A stretch of 64,000 nt of DNA from Blepharisma stoltei (Eukaryota > Ciliophora > Heterotrichea > Heterotrichida > Blepharismidae), in assembly GCA_914767885.1 (NCBI GenBank), contig CAJZBQ010000032.1, positions 868,001 to 932,000 on the forward strand. The letters are read 5' to 3'. The notes beneath the pieces are model-generated. The model was given only the letters and a program-made list of their open reading frames with translations. It was not told the origin of the DNA and searched no databases. The translations under genes were made by a program, and so were the position numbers. Shown piece by piece: positions 20,639-31,581 of this stretch (positions within the stretch are counted from its first letter, which is position 1; the number at the start of each line of letters is the position of its first letter).

Positions 20639-21133
20639 ATGAAAGACATTATCTACGAATGCAAAGCTCCAGGCTGCTCAAGCACTTATGCAAGTGAAAC
20701 GAACCTCAAGCGCCACATAGAAGCCTACCATACTGAAAGCAAAAAATTCCAATGCAATTTTTGCATGAAAATTTTGTCTTCGAAACAAAATTTAAAAGAA
20801 CATACTTTTACTCACTCTGGAGAAAAGCCTTATGTATGTAAAGAACCTGGATGCGGAATGAAATTCCGCCAAGGAAGCCAATTATCGTCGCATAAAAGAG
20901 TCCATGTAGCAATTAAAGCTTATACGCATAAAGCAGAGACCAATAAAGTGAAGGAAACATATATCAAGCTGACTGAGTGGATAGATAAATCAAACTTCTA
21001 CAAGCTAGAACAAGTTTTGCCGGTTTTGCAAACTTCTGAGGAGTATAGCTTTATGCTGCCTCCTATATCTGAGCCACAAGGGTTTTGTACTCTCCCAGCA
21101 GCTATATTCGGAAGTCAATTGTTCAATCAGTAA
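20639..21133 (+). CDS. C2H2 zinc-finger protein (three fingers)
   Basis: ATG 20639, TAA 21133, 164 aa, uninterrupted. Three consecutive C2H2 fingers at about residues 7-90: C.APGC..TYAS..NLKRH...YH; C..C.KILSS.QNLKEH...H; and C..PGCG.KFRQGSQLSSHKRVH. They are joined by a TFIIIA/Kruppel-type linker HSGEKPYVC. The C-terminal half (about 70 aa) is not recognised; it contains a Trp-containing helix and a Pro-rich end. Likely a sequence-specific nucleic-acid-binding regulator. Confidence 0.85.
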   Translation: MKDIIYECKAPGCSSTYASETNLKRHIEAYHTESKKFQCNFCMKILSSKQNLKEHTFTHSGEKPYVCKEPGCGMKFRQGSQLSSHKRVHVAIKAYTHKAETNKVKETYIKLTEWIDKSNFYKLEQVLPVLQTSEEYSFMLPPISEPQGFCTLPAAIFGSQLFNQ

Positions 21134-21389
21134 ATAAATTAAAAATTGCTTATATTTTAACTTTTCTTTTAATTTTAGAATTATTTTAAATAGCTCAGAA
21201 TTGAATTTTCCAGAAAACCAAAAAGCATCCACACTCAAATATACAAAATATTTAAGTAATAATTTCAGTATTTGCAGTTAAAAAAATATTTTATTTATTT
21301 AAATCTCGAAACAAATTAAAAAACAAGCAGTTTCTTAAATATTTTTTTTTTATTCATTAAAACTTATAATCTACTTAAATTGACTAACC

Positions 21390-22571
21390 CTACCATAGAA
21401 ATCCAATATTCTTATAAGGTTTAAATACAAAAATGCCAAGCGTGACGATATTTATGGCATAAAGTGCCAGAATTCTAATTTTTGAGAATTTCGTTTTTGT
21501 TTGCATCAAAAATGTAACGATTGGAATAATAAAGTATCTTAATTCCAGAAGCGGAGCAGGGATTAAAACTACGCAACTGCAAAAAATTCAAATAAAATAG
21601 CGCAGCGAGTTTTCAGCTCTAAAAAACAAATAAATAAACGAAATCTCAAACAAAATCGGAAATATATAAAGATAAGGCTTCAAAATATTTTTCCAAATAT
21701 AAAAAGTATAATGAGTGTTATCTGCAATAATAAAAGGATGCTCATATGTAAAATATGTAACACCAAGGCTTATTAAAACCAGCCATAAAAATAAAAACAC
21801 ATTTTTTAATTGCTTTAATGCTTTTATTCACAAATTTTGGTCATAATCTGTGTATAAAGCCATTATTAAAGCTAAATAGCATATTTGTGTAAAATGGAAA
21901 ACAGGGATATGATTTTCCCTATCTCCTACAGCTATTCCTTTATTTACAATAAGAAAAGCAATAAATAAAATCAGCAATATAATAAAAGGAAAATAAGTTT
22001 GAATTATTGCATATTTTTGCTTCCAAATTGTTTTAATATTTTGATATAATGAAGGTCCTAATCCAGCAGAAATCTCAATTAGTACAAAATACCCAATTCA
22101 TATAATATTCGTCTGTCTGCAAATTATTGAAAAAAGCCCAATAAGTGCTGATAGTTTATTTTTCTTATTTTTTAAGAATAAATAAGAGAGGAGAATTGAT
22201 AATAAAGCAGCATTGTCAGTGTAATATAAGCATCCTGATAAGAATAAAGGTGGGTAAAGCATAATGATTTCTGATGTTTTTGGGTCTTTTAAAGATCTTA
22301 ATAAATACCAGCACAAGCTTCCAAATAAGGCATTTATCAGTCTTGATGCAAAAACTAAGCCAAGGAATTTATGGATTGGAAAAACTTGGAGTATTATCCA
22401 TGAAGCAATATAAAGACCTGGCAGGGTTGTAATTTTATCATCCCAAGTTGCGAAATCTCAGTTTAAATATGTGCCTAATTGCTTTATGTGAAAAATTTCA
22501 TCCATATACGGCTCAGGATATTTTCATGACACTAAAATTGATCCTGCAACCTGCAACAGAAGAAGTGCCAT
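21390..22571 (-). CDS. ALG10: ALG10 alpha-1,2-glucosyltransferase
   Basis: Adds the terminal glucose to the dolichol-linked oligosaccharide in the ER. ATG 22571, TAG 21390, 393 aa, uninterrupted, with six in-frame TGA read as Trp. Family motifs in order: PYMDEIFHIKQL, NWDFATWDDKITTLPGLY, LYYTDNAALLS, RQTNIIW, GDRENHIPVFHFTQ, and HPFIIADNTHYTFYIWK. Multiple hydrophobic segments fit a polytopic ER protein. One of the TGA codons lies in the conserved NW(D) motif, which fixes TGA as Trp rather than stop. Confidence 0.95.
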
Positions 22572-22739
22572 TTATTTAAGCAAAATTTTCAAAAAATATT
22601 TTTTAAGCTAATTTTTATAATAAATAGAATTTCATTAACCGAAAGAGATCCTGCTTCATCTCCTTTTGGATCTCATCTTCCATCAGGGACAAAATATAAA
22701 ACTTCTTATCCTAGAACGGCTTCTGTGCGATCATTTTCT

Positions 22740-22988
22740 ATGAGATCTCCAATTAAAAAAGTCTACCGAGAGCAGTTAAAATGCTCATCAAAATCGAACC
22801 TATCCTTGTTTCCAAGCCTCAAGCAAGCTTCTGGGCTTATTTCTAAGCCAAAATATCAAGTTCCTCATAGAAGCTCAACTCTTACCAAAATTCATCTAAA
22901 TCTTGCTCCTCCTGAGACTTCTCTACCCTTATCAAGACTTCCCCCTACAATTTTGCCTCCAAAAAAACCACGAAAAAAGCCTAATTAA
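22740..22988 (+). CDS. Small basic Pro/Ser-rich protein
   Basis: First in-frame ATG 22740 (MRSPIKKVYREQ), TAA 22988, 82 aa. The same frame is open about 120 bp further upstream (ERDPASSPFGS, TSYPRTASVRS) without an ATG, so the true start may be further 5' in an exon I cannot define. Rich in Lys, Ser and Pro (LPPTILPPKKPRKKPN at the end). No domain recognised. Divergent from ALG10. Confidence 0.4.
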   Translation: MRSPIKKVYREQLKCSSKSNLSLFPSLKQASGLISKPKYQVPHRSSTLTKIHLNLAPPETSLPLSRLPPTILPPKKPRKKPN

Positions 22989-23034
22989 CTAAAAAAATGT
23001 ATTAACTAGTAAAACTAGCCAAATAATCTTGACC

Positions 23035-24540
23035 CTAATCAGTCTGCGTCAACCCACAGATTGTATTTGCATATTTTTCAAGCTCAAATCCAGAAAATTC
23101 TTCGTTCTTAATTGTGATAAAAGTTTCAAGCGTTACCAAGCTATCACTCCCAGCTTGGTGCATTCTTCCGTATCGCTTCACTCCTACCTCTTCTGCAATT
23201 CTATTTAGTCCTCCTCTGAATTTATCAATTCCTTGCACCATGGGAAATAAAATGGTGATGCTGATGGAAATTGGAGGACGAGGCGCACTCCTATGAAGCA
23301 GGCAGGACCCATCCTGATAAAGCTGAAAATAGGGCCTCTGTCTCTTTTGGAATAGGTCTTTAGGCCTGGGATGCCTTGCTGAAGAGGGAAATTTTGTTAT
23401 CTTCTGATGGTTTTCCTGTTCCTGCCAGAGTGGGCTATAGAATTTTTTCCATAGATGGCGCAGTTTGCCCTTGATTTGCCCACTGGGAAAATTTTTTGGT
23501 TAGATCAGTACCATATGGTTTGGTCAAACCAAAAAATTTTTTCAGTGGGCAAATCAAGGGCAAACTGCGCCATCTATGGAAAAATTCTATATACAGGTGC
23601 TGCCTACAGCATGGTCTTTCCATTATCATGATCATCGGACACTCTACGGCGGTGGATCTGAACTAGAGAGTTGATCCCTTGGACATGTGGCTCAAATCTG
23701 AAATCCAAAATGGCGACCTTCCATTTTACTCTTTTATCTTATCGGCGATGAAGCTGCTATTTTGGAGTTAGATTTGGCAAGACTCGCTTGTAGCCAATTT
23801 AGCCGTTTAAGTTTAATTTGCACCATGAATTTAATATCATAAAAAATCGGAAAATACACTGAAAGCTGCTTATAAAATTCATCTTGGGTTTCAGGCAATT
23901 TTAGGTTTGTAGCTGCTTTAAGTAAGTAAGCAAAATCATAGCCGCTATGAAAAGTAATGTATGTTATTCCCTCAGACAAAAAATGACCCACTAAAAATTA
24001 TTAAAAACCCATATATTATAATTTTTTCAAAAAGTATATGTCTTCATTTAGACATAGCCCAGAGACCGTAAAAAGTTCTGAAAAATCGAAATGAGAAATA
24101 CCATTCGTCGCATGCATGTCAAAATCTATTCCAGATTGACGGAGTAGCTGGATTGAGTCTTCTGAGTACGCGTCTAAATTTAAATCAAACTCAAAATTGA
24201 ATTGCCACGTGCAGACACCAGGTGGAAAATTTCCTTGCCCATCTGATAAAGTAATGCCTACTTGGATAAGTTTGAGACGGTCTACGTTGTGGCGGATGTT
24301 TTGATATTGAATATCTTTTAACTCCCCTTGAGCTTTGACAATAATTCCGGGAAATTCTGTGTCCATGGCTACCAAAGGATAATTTTCAAGCAGCCTTGAA
24401 ATTGCAAGAATTTCGGACTTAAGATTGTGCTTTCATACGTTTTTTATCATTGATTCGCTTTGCTGAGGAGGGATGAATTTAAATGATAAAGGCTCAAATG
24501 CAGGAGTGCTTGGGTTCAATAAGGACATATTTGCAAACAT
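23035..24540 (-). CDS. CAF1: CAF1/POP2 deadenylase of the CCR4-NOT complex
   Basis: DEDD-type 3' exonuclease that shortens mRNA poly(A). ATG 24540. Motifs in order: IKNVWKHNL (W from TGA), VAMDTEFPGII (catalytic D and E), KLIQVGITL, GVCTWQFNFEFDL, DSIQLLRQSGIDF, FHSGYDFAYLLK (catalytic D), YDIKFM, and RMHQAGSDSLVT (catalytic H and D). TAG at 23035. A 45-bp IES (23994-24038) and a SINE-like element (23243-23817) interrupt it. The latter's target duplication holds no TA, yet exact removal restores YDIKFMVQGIDKFRGGLN at the expected family length. Confidence 0.92.
23243..23817 (+). mobile_element. SINE-like insertion in CAF1, target duplication without TA
   Basis: Flanked by the exact 10-bp duplication ttgcaccatg (23233-23242 and 23818-23827). 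The plus-strand 5' end GGAAATAAAATGGTGATGC is typical of the class, with a tail near AGCCGTTTAAGTTTAAT. A 156-bp palindrome (23436-23591) is nested inside; without it the element is about 420 bp. Confidence 0.8.
23436..23591. repeat. Palindromic MITE nested in the CAF1 SINE-like element
   Basis: Near-perfect inverted repeat. The arms begin TATAGAATTTTTTCCATAGA and run through GGCGCAGTTTGCCCTTGATT to the centre near GTACCATATGG. TA lies at both tips. Confidence 0.8.
23994..24038 (-). other. TA-bounded IES, 45 bp
   Basis: Between TA 23992-23993 and TA 24037-24038, codon phase 2-3. The shortest IES in the window. Removal joins LNEDI to VGHFLSEG in CAF1. Confidence 0.7.
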
Positions 24541-24666
24541 TTTGAATATGGGTTTATTAGAGTTTCTTATTGATTGGCAGATTAATTTAAATTCAGCATT
24601 TTTGTGAATTATATGTGGCTTTTTTATTTAGTATTTTTATAAATGAATAAATTGAACAAAAATTAA

Positions 24667-25818
24667 ATGCAAACTTCGTATGTCTATGGCCAAAGAAAAA
24701 ATTTTATCATTTCTTTTGACGAAGACAATCCTCCAGATTTGACCCTGAATTCTGAGAAAAATGAATTAAGTCCAATGCCAAGCTATTACAGCTCTCTTCC
24801 TCCTATTTCATCTAATAAATCTTTCATAAGACAGAAAAAGAAACCAATGCACTCTAAAAAGGAATTAAAAAAAGCTAATAAAATAAAATATATCACTAAG
24901 AAGCTTTATGATCAAGAAATGGAAAAAAGGCATCAAAGATCAAATAGTTACAACGGTATGAACTATCAAGATGAGCACATTAAAGACGAAATTATAAGGC
25001 TAAGGCAGAATAAAAGTAAAACAAAAGACCAAAATTCAAATGTGAGCAGCATTTATAATATTTCTATGTCCATGATTAATAGAAGAAATTTTGGGTTTAA
25101 TGAAAATTTGCATAGAAAACAGAGCTCAATGCCATTATTTTTAATATCACCAATGGATATTGAAAATCCAATTTTTCATAATGAAAACCCAGGAATTAAA
25201 GATCAGAAATTAGATACTCAAGCTTATGAGCTTAATAAGCTGCGACAGGCAATGGCCAATATTATAACCAAAGAGGAAGAAGATCTGCACAGCTGAAAAG
25301 AGCCTGAAAGCAAAAAATCCAATTTTTTGTTAGATTTGAAGCCTATTTTCAGAAGACTAATCAGTATTGTAATGAAAGCAAAAATCCATAACGAGCTCAA
25401 AGAACCTGAAAAAAGAAAATTAATTGAGCAGTACAAAAACCACTTAAAAGAATCAGACGATAAAATCAAAGTTATTATCGGAACTTTATCCATTTTAGAA
25501 GAAAATTTAAAAGACTCAAAAATCCAATTCCATGACTTGAAAATAGAGATGCTGAATAAAAAAATCGAGCAATACAAAGAAGCCTTAAAAATCTTCCAAA
25601 TCACAAGAGAAAAACTAAAAGACGCAATCAAACTTTTTAAGGCAAACTTCAGAAAAGAAGCTCAACAGAAAACTTTTAACGTTTTTAATTTCACTAATGA
25701 GTATGACGATGTAAATATCACTGTAAATAACCCAGAAAAGAAAAAAACTGATACAAAGCAAGAAGAAAATAAATTCAGAAGAGGAAAAATCAGCCTTGCA
25801 GACTTTATGAAGATGTAA
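24667..25818 (+). CDS. Coiled-coil protein of unknown function (383 aa)
   Basis: ATG 24667 (MQTSYVYGQRKN), TAA 25818, uninterrupted except for one TGA read as Trp at 25294. The first 200 residues are basic and Ser-rich, with low complexity (SYYSSLPPISSNKSF, KKELKKANKIKY). Residues about 230-330 are a long amphipathic helix (SDDKIKVIIGTLSILEENL, KIEQYKEALKIFQITREKL). The tail is charged (KKKTDTKQEENKFRRG). No enzyme motif. The 3' end abuts the MSH4 3' end with 12 bp between them. Possibly cytoskeletal. Confidence 0.65.
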
Positions 25819-25830
25819 TACAATTTTTAG

Positions 25831-28800
25831 TTACACTAATTTTTGTTTTAAATTGCGTAAAGCTTTTTCTAAATTTTCAGGACTTTCTTTAAGCAATAAA
25901 ATTTCATTTGCAATTTCTAATGATTTTCTATTTGTGTTAGCAAGAAATGCATTTTTATTTGATAAAAATGAAAATTTCATACAAATTTCTGAGCTGAATG
26001 TTTGAGCGTTTTCTATAAGACTTTTTGGTAAAGCAGAGCTGGCAGCTAAAGAGATCCCATAGCCATATTCTTGTTCACAACGCCCAGATTCTAGTTTAAA
26101 TGAAGATGTATGAATATTATTGATCCCTGGATAAAAATCTTCCAGAGAAGTAAGCTGGCTGAAATGGGTCGATACAATGGCTAAGCAGCCTATTTGAAGC
26201 AAATTCTCACAAATAGCCCATGCCATTGCTAAGCCATCTTCATGAGAACTGCCTTTTCCCACTTCATCTATCAATATAAAGCTATTTCTTGATGCAGTCT
26301 GCAAAATATATGAGCAGTCTTTCATTTCTGCTAAAAATCCTGACGATTTGTGCTCAAGTGATTCTCTCTCACCAATTCTGGTCAAAATATAGTCAAAAAT
26401 AGGAAAAATTGATTCTTGCGCTGGGATAAAACACCCAGCATGAGCTAAAATTGCAGTTAAAGCAGAGGTTTTGAGGAAGGTAGTTTTTCCACTAGAATTT
26501 GTACCAGTTAAAATTTGGAGTGATGTGACTTCTGTAAATTTGCAATCTAAAGGATGGAATTTTTTGGTTTTTAGCTCTATGAAAGGATTTTTTACTTGTT
26601 TTAATAGTAGAACGCCAGGCTGAAATTGAGGCCGCTTTGCGTTAAAAACAGAAGAAAACTCAGCAAAAGCGATTAATAAATCAAGAGTAGCGATGGCGTG
26701 AGAGACGTTGTAGAGGCATAAGATTTTTGAGCGGGCTTTGCAGATGAGCTCTTCGATGTGATTAAATGTTAAGATTAAGATTAAGATTACGCTGGTTATT
26801 TTAAGTCCCTGCTTCGTCCGAGGAAGCATTCTACGGTTTCCCGTATGGTGGCAGAGCATTCACCAAGCCCGGGCCGAAACCCCCGGTTTCTCGGTAGAGA
26901 TGAAGGTCAAGGGACGTGTCATACCGTCTTTGCTGACCGCCTCCATTTCCAAAATGGATCGTCGCCTAAGTTTACGCCAACACTGCCGCGTCGTCCGCCA
27001 GATCTGCCCATTGAAGGGCACCTTTTAACTGGAGAGACTCCCGTTTAGATGTCTAACTCGCCTTCCCCTCTTTTCCGGTCATCCCAAGAAAGAACTCAAC
27101 AGCTTTCGCCATTCGGGGCGAGCCACAAAAGCAGCTTAGGCAGGTAAGTCGCCCTGCCTCATTTCGGGCACTCACTGGGCTGAGCGCTGCTGGCAAAAAG
27201 AAGTCACGAGTAACTGCCCATAGGTTCGGTCACAAAAACAGCGGTCTTTGTGCTTAGACTTCTCGCTTCGAGGTCCCAAGCATTGCTGGGCCAACTCCTG
27301 GCTCCAAAAACCATGCCCGGATATACATGGGCAACCACCACTGAGAGGGTGGGTCGGTCGCCATACGCCATTTTATGTATATTGTGATTAAATGTTAAAT
27401 TCACAATTTCATTTTGAGTGGATTTTAAGCTTTCGTTTAGGCTGATTAAAGATGGAGTTGAAGCCAGGCATTTTTTCCCTTTCTTTGAAATTTGAACTAT
27501 GATTAATGTTTTGCATTTTTATGGGATGGGATTCACACGGAGGGACATTTTATCATGTGTGAAATCTAGATCCGCATACGGATGTTCCGCGCTTGAGTGC
27601 TTTTATATTTGGTGCTGCTTTCTTAAAATGTAGCCGAAGCCTAAAAACACACAATAGAAATAAATTTTTGGAAGATAAATGGCCATTTTTAATACTGCTA
27701 GAGCAAATTTATCCAAATTTGGCTTAAGCCATTTGGCCGAAAAATCGCTACTTTTATATAAAGCGAGAGAAGAATCATTTATTATAAATAAATTTAAATT
27801 AGAATAAAATCAGAAAATTTTTAACTCTGAATGTTTATCTAAATGATGATGGTTCTAGTCTAAGATGCAGAAAATATCAAACAAAATATAGCCATTAAAT
27901 TTTTTAAAATGACGATCCATAACGTTAAATGAGCTATAAACTATTATAGCGCCTAGTAATGCCCATTTTATTTTTCTTAAAATTTAAACAAAATGTTCAC
28001 CTATTGCAGCAAGAATATTTTTTTTCAATACTTCTTGGTCAAATGATAAGAAATACCCTCGACTTTCATTTTGCATTAATTTTATAGACGGCTCATTCAG
28101 CTTGTATTTAAAATTGCTTGAAAGCTTATGTATTTCATCTAAATTATTTGAATATATAAGCCTCGCAATGTCTAATAAAGAATCAATTCCATCTCTTACA
28201 AGCGAAATGCAATGAGCTTTATTGATTTTTGGGTTTTTCAATGCAGCTATATCAGGATCGGTTCATGATTTTTGCACTTTTTGAAACTATTTGAATTTTT
28301 TTTAAATTTTTAAAAGGGCAAGTATCAAAAATTGTCAAAAAATGCAGGATTAATGGCATATAGCATCAGGATCCATAATTTGGTCAATATCATTAAGCAA
28401 ATCCTCAATTCTGCTATCATACAAATTATCAATAATACCTCTAAATATAGAAGCTTGTACAGCATGCTTCATAAGTGTGTCTAACAGCACTTTAGATTGC
28501 ATAAGGATTTGCCTAATTATAATAATATTCCCTGCCTGAGCTTTCATATATTGTGAACTTGTCTGCTGAGGTTTCTGCACCAGTCTAGAAGTCACTAATT
28601 CTGTATTCGGAATTAACGCTAAAATATTTTTTATTTCAATTCTCAGTGGTGTTGACCGAATAATTTCTTCGACTGCGTCTAATCTTCCATTAATAACTCC
28701 AATATCTCTACTCGGCTGCAATAAATTAGCTCTCAGCATCCTAAGTCCTGGCTGTGTTTTACATTCGAAAAGCCCTGCTAATGACTCTTTTGTGGACCCT

Positions 28801-29354
28801 TCTAGGGTAACTACCAATTCTAAGCTTTTTGCAGTCGAAAAATCAATTACTAATAAAGAATCCAGATGGCTGAAGGTAACTTTTAACGTCTCTCTATATA
28901 TCATAATATTTTGTGAGGATTCTATATAGTCAATTAACGCAGAAAGCGCAGCCATGCTCACGTATTTGATTTCTATATCCACTTCATTGATTTTTGAAGC
29001 TGAGTGGGAATAAATTTCGCCCCCTTTTGTTTCGTCAAAACATTTTCTGGGTACTAAAGTTATAGTAATTTCTTTCATTTGTTCAGAAATTCGGCTTTTT
29101 AAGGCACTTTCTTGGGCTGTTTTGCACATAATTAGCTCAATTGGATCTCAGGCGTAGAGGGTGGATAAGGTGTTTATATAGGTTTGGTTATCGACAAATT
29201 GGGTGATAATTATTTGGAAATTTTTCATGTTGATGCAGGCAAGACCGACTTCTCGAGCACGATTTTCAATGAGAGATACAATGCAAGGGGCGTCGCCGGG
29301 GGTTATAGGGGTTTTTCGTGATGAGCTTGGTCTTTCAGAAATTGGAGTGTTCAT
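25831..29354 (-). CDS. MSH4: MSH4, meiotic MutS homologue
   Basis: Meiosis-specific MutS family ATPase that, with MSH5, stabilises crossover intermediates. ATG 29354; ENRAREVGLACINMKN then IIITQFVDNQTY is the MSH4-type start, followed by RKCFDETKGGEIY. Core: TLEGSTKESLAGLFECKTQP, GLRMLRANLLQP, INGRLDAVEEI. ATPase: GTNSSGKTTFLK (Walker A; the family norm is GPNMSGKSTYLKQ), SGFLAEMKDCSYIL, LIDEVGKGSSHEDG (Walker B), STHFSQL. There is no N-terminal mismatch-binding domain, as expected. Interruptions: 28250-28360, 27500-28003 and SINE-like 26772-27382. About 760 aa. Finding a meiotic gene fits a sexual ciliate. Confidence 0.9.
26772..27382 (-). mobile_element. GC-rich SINE-like element in MSH4 with 15-bp target duplication (family G, copy 1)
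   Basis: The exact duplication tgtgattaaatgtta (26757-26771 and 27383-27397) flanks 611 bp. On the minus strand it starts ACATAAAATGGCGTATGGCG and ends with a (TAATCT)3 tail. It shares almost its whole length with 55861-56462. Removal plus one duplication restores LTFNHIEELICKARS in MSH4. Confidence 0.9.
27500..28003 (-). other. TA-bounded IES, 504 bp
   Basis: Between TA 27498-27499 and TA 28002-28003, codon phase 2-3. Removal joins KKNILAAI to VQISKKGKKCLAST in MSH4. It contains short dyads (CCAAATTTGGCTTAAGCC near 27716) but no G/C tips. Alternative TA choices nearby give stops. Confidence 0.55.
28250..28360 (-). other. TA-bounded IES, 111 bp
   Basis: Between TA 28248-28249 and TA 28359-28360, codon phase 2-3. 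Removal gives DPDAI|AALKNPKINKAHC in MSH4. Confidence 0.75.
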
Positions 29355-29450
29355 ATTTTTGATAAGCTTATTATGCTATTTAACATAAATAAAATTTATA
29401 TGAGAAAATACGACGAAGATACTATTTTTTAAATTTTTTTTAAAAATATT

Positions 29451-29845
29451 AACTCCCCCCCCCCCCTCCGTGAGCGAACAAAAAAATTTTGTTCGCTCTC
29501 ACGGAGGGGGGTTAATTTTTTTTTTTTAAAAAAAAATTATATATAATTTTTAAAAAAAAATATTTTTTTTCGAAATTTAAAAAAATCCTAAATTTGCAAA
29601 AATTGGGAAGCAAATATTAATTTAATTTGCAAAATTTATGTTTTAAAACGCAATTTGTTTAAAATTAAACAGAATTAGCTCTAGATTTCATTATACTAAT
29701 TATCACTTATATATCAAAATTTTTTTTCCATTAAAATTTTTTCTATTAAAAAAATTTTTGTTCACTCACGGAGGGTGGGTTTTTGGTCAAAAAATGGCGA
29801 TTTTTCTAATGGTTTTGTTCGCTCACGGAGGGGGGGGGGGGAGTA
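29451..29845. mobile_element. F1-type MITE between MSH4 and cyclin genes
   Basis: About 395 bp, hairpin end left (ACTCC then a long C run, TCCGTGAGCGAACAAAA) and direct-repeat end right, ending in a run of G then GAG-TA. Intergenic, 96 bp upstream of the MSH4 start codon and 83 bp past the cyclin stop. The long C and G runs vary in length between copies. Confidence 0.88.
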
Positions 29846-29928
29846 AGAAATAATTTCCTAATTTCTTTTATAAAGCCCCTTATTAAATAAACAATCCTAA
29901 TAAATCCATTAATTCACCGTAAAATAGC

Positions 29929-30938
29929 TTAATTTACATTTATTCGTATCTTAGCTACTTCCATGAAATCTTTTCTCGAAAACTTCTCCTTAATTCCTTC
30001 AAGTGGGTTCAATGTTGCACCTTGTAAAAGCACATACAGATCCCTTGCACATTCTTTTAATTCGCTTTCGTCCACCCTTGCTTGTCTTCCTAATGCTTTA
30101 CTCCAATGTGGCTCTATCCTAAAGATTTTTCTTGCTAAATAAACTACACTCGCAGATATAAGTGAAAGTTTATATCTTAGCATATGATACTCTATCAAGG
30201 ACAGCTCTAATAAATACCTGGCAAATGCAAATTCCATTGGGCTCATTTCTGTGATTTTTGAAAGCCTTTCTAAAAATCTTCAAGAAGAAGGGACTGTGAT
30301 TTTGAAGTCAAGCGTCCTTATAATAATTTTTAATGAATTTTGGTATATATTTAATAATTATTTAAATTATTTATTTATAGTAAACAGGATAAAATATCGC
30401 TTTCCATTAATAAAATTTGCTCTTTTGAGTATGCATTATCAGCGATTTTTACCAAATTAAGAGTTTCTGGGGGATAAATTTCTTCGTATTTGCTGGCAAT
30501 GAGCAAAGAAGCTAGACCTACTAGTTGTAAATGCTGCTTATATACAGCTTTTTTCTCTAGGTATCGATCTACTAGATTTACAGCGATAAATAATGTTTCT
30601 GGTAATAATTTGAATTTCAGATGAGCGCTAATTATTCAATCAATAAGAATGGCGCGCATTTTGCTGTTTATCTCTATATGGAGATCCAAGTAGTTGTAAT
30701 TAACAACTGCTTCCGTTTCTGATTGAAATAAATTATCGTAAATTTCTAATGCATAGTTTCCTAATTGATGATGAGAATCATTGTTTTCGTTAGAATTGTT
30801 GTCTTGGTTCTGAAGAGAAATCGATAAAGTTGGCGTTAAAGCTCGGAGAGGCTGTCGATATGTGCTTGATGATAAAGACCGAGCTGGCTTTGGACGAATG
30901 TAAGAAGTATTTTCGTCTTGGTAAGAAAATTTGTTCAT
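29929..30938 (-). CDS. Mitotic-type (A/B) cyclin
   Basis: Activator of a cyclin-dependent kinase. ATG 30938 (MNKFSYQDENTSY), TAA 29929. Cyclin box 1: KMRAILIDWLI (W from TGA), HLKFKLLPETLFIAVNLVDRYL, LQLVGLASLLIASKYEEIYPPE. Cyclin box 2: DFKITVPSSWRFLERL (TGA Trp) and FARYLLELSLIEYHML. A 71-bp IES separates ILLMESDIL from RTLDFKIT. No clear N-terminal destruction box beyond RQPLRALTP. About 310 aa. Confidence 0.92.
30321..30391 (-). other. TA-bounded IES, 71 bp
   Basis: Between TA 30319-30320 and TA 30390-30391, codon phase 2-3. Removal gives SDILRTLDFKIT in the cyclin gene, a strongly conserved stretch. Confidence 0.85.
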
Positions 30939-31581
30939 ATTAATTATTTGAAAAAATATTTGAAAATGGAGATAATGAAAAATGAAGTAAAATGTAGAGG
31001 GAAAGGAAAGGATAAGATGCATAAAAAGCGAAATTTAAGAATATAAATTGATGAAAAGACTTATTAAAATTATATTTGCTTATCGGATTAATTTTGGTGG
31101 AGAGATTTATTTCTTTGAGAATTTAGGCTGCCTTAAAATAAAAAGCAGAAATATCGTCAAAAATTTATATGAAAAATCGATAATATTTATTATATAAAAA
31201 AGTAAAGAAAATTGAGAGTATTTTAGAGCTAAATTAGCTAACTCTTAAAACTTATTTTCGGAAAAATTTTATAATTTCTTTAATATACAAATAATTGTCT
31301 TAAAAATCCGAACGATTCCTTTAAGTATTAAAAATAATTAAATAAAAATATTTTTTATAAAATTGTTAGTAATTCCTAATGTTGCGAATACTCAATGGGG
31401 TAAATAAAAATCTATTTTTAGAAAAATAGTTCATTTTCTCTACGATTTTATTGTAAAATAAAGAATTCTCAAAACTAAACCCAAAATAAAGTAATTTATT
31501 AAGAACATAAATGAAATCCGCGAAACACCATTGCCAAATATCGATAATTTGATCAAATTTCTGTTTGGCGGCATATTAAAA
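30939..31581. other. Divergent promoter region, cyclin / ribonucleotide reductase
   Basis: About 640 bp, AT-rich, no gene or repeat tip seen. It separates two genes normally expressed in S phase/mitosis, so a shared cell-cycle element is possible, but I recognise no motif. Confidence 0.45.

Noticed and set aside
26845-27404. Open frames within the GC-rich element in MSH4 (both strands)
   Set aside because: They lie inside a duplicated retroposon-like element; the matching copy at 55861-56462 does not keep a common frame, and no protein family is recognisable.
29203-29388. Plus-strand frame at the MSH4 start
   Set aside because: Antisense shadow of the MSH4 N-terminus.
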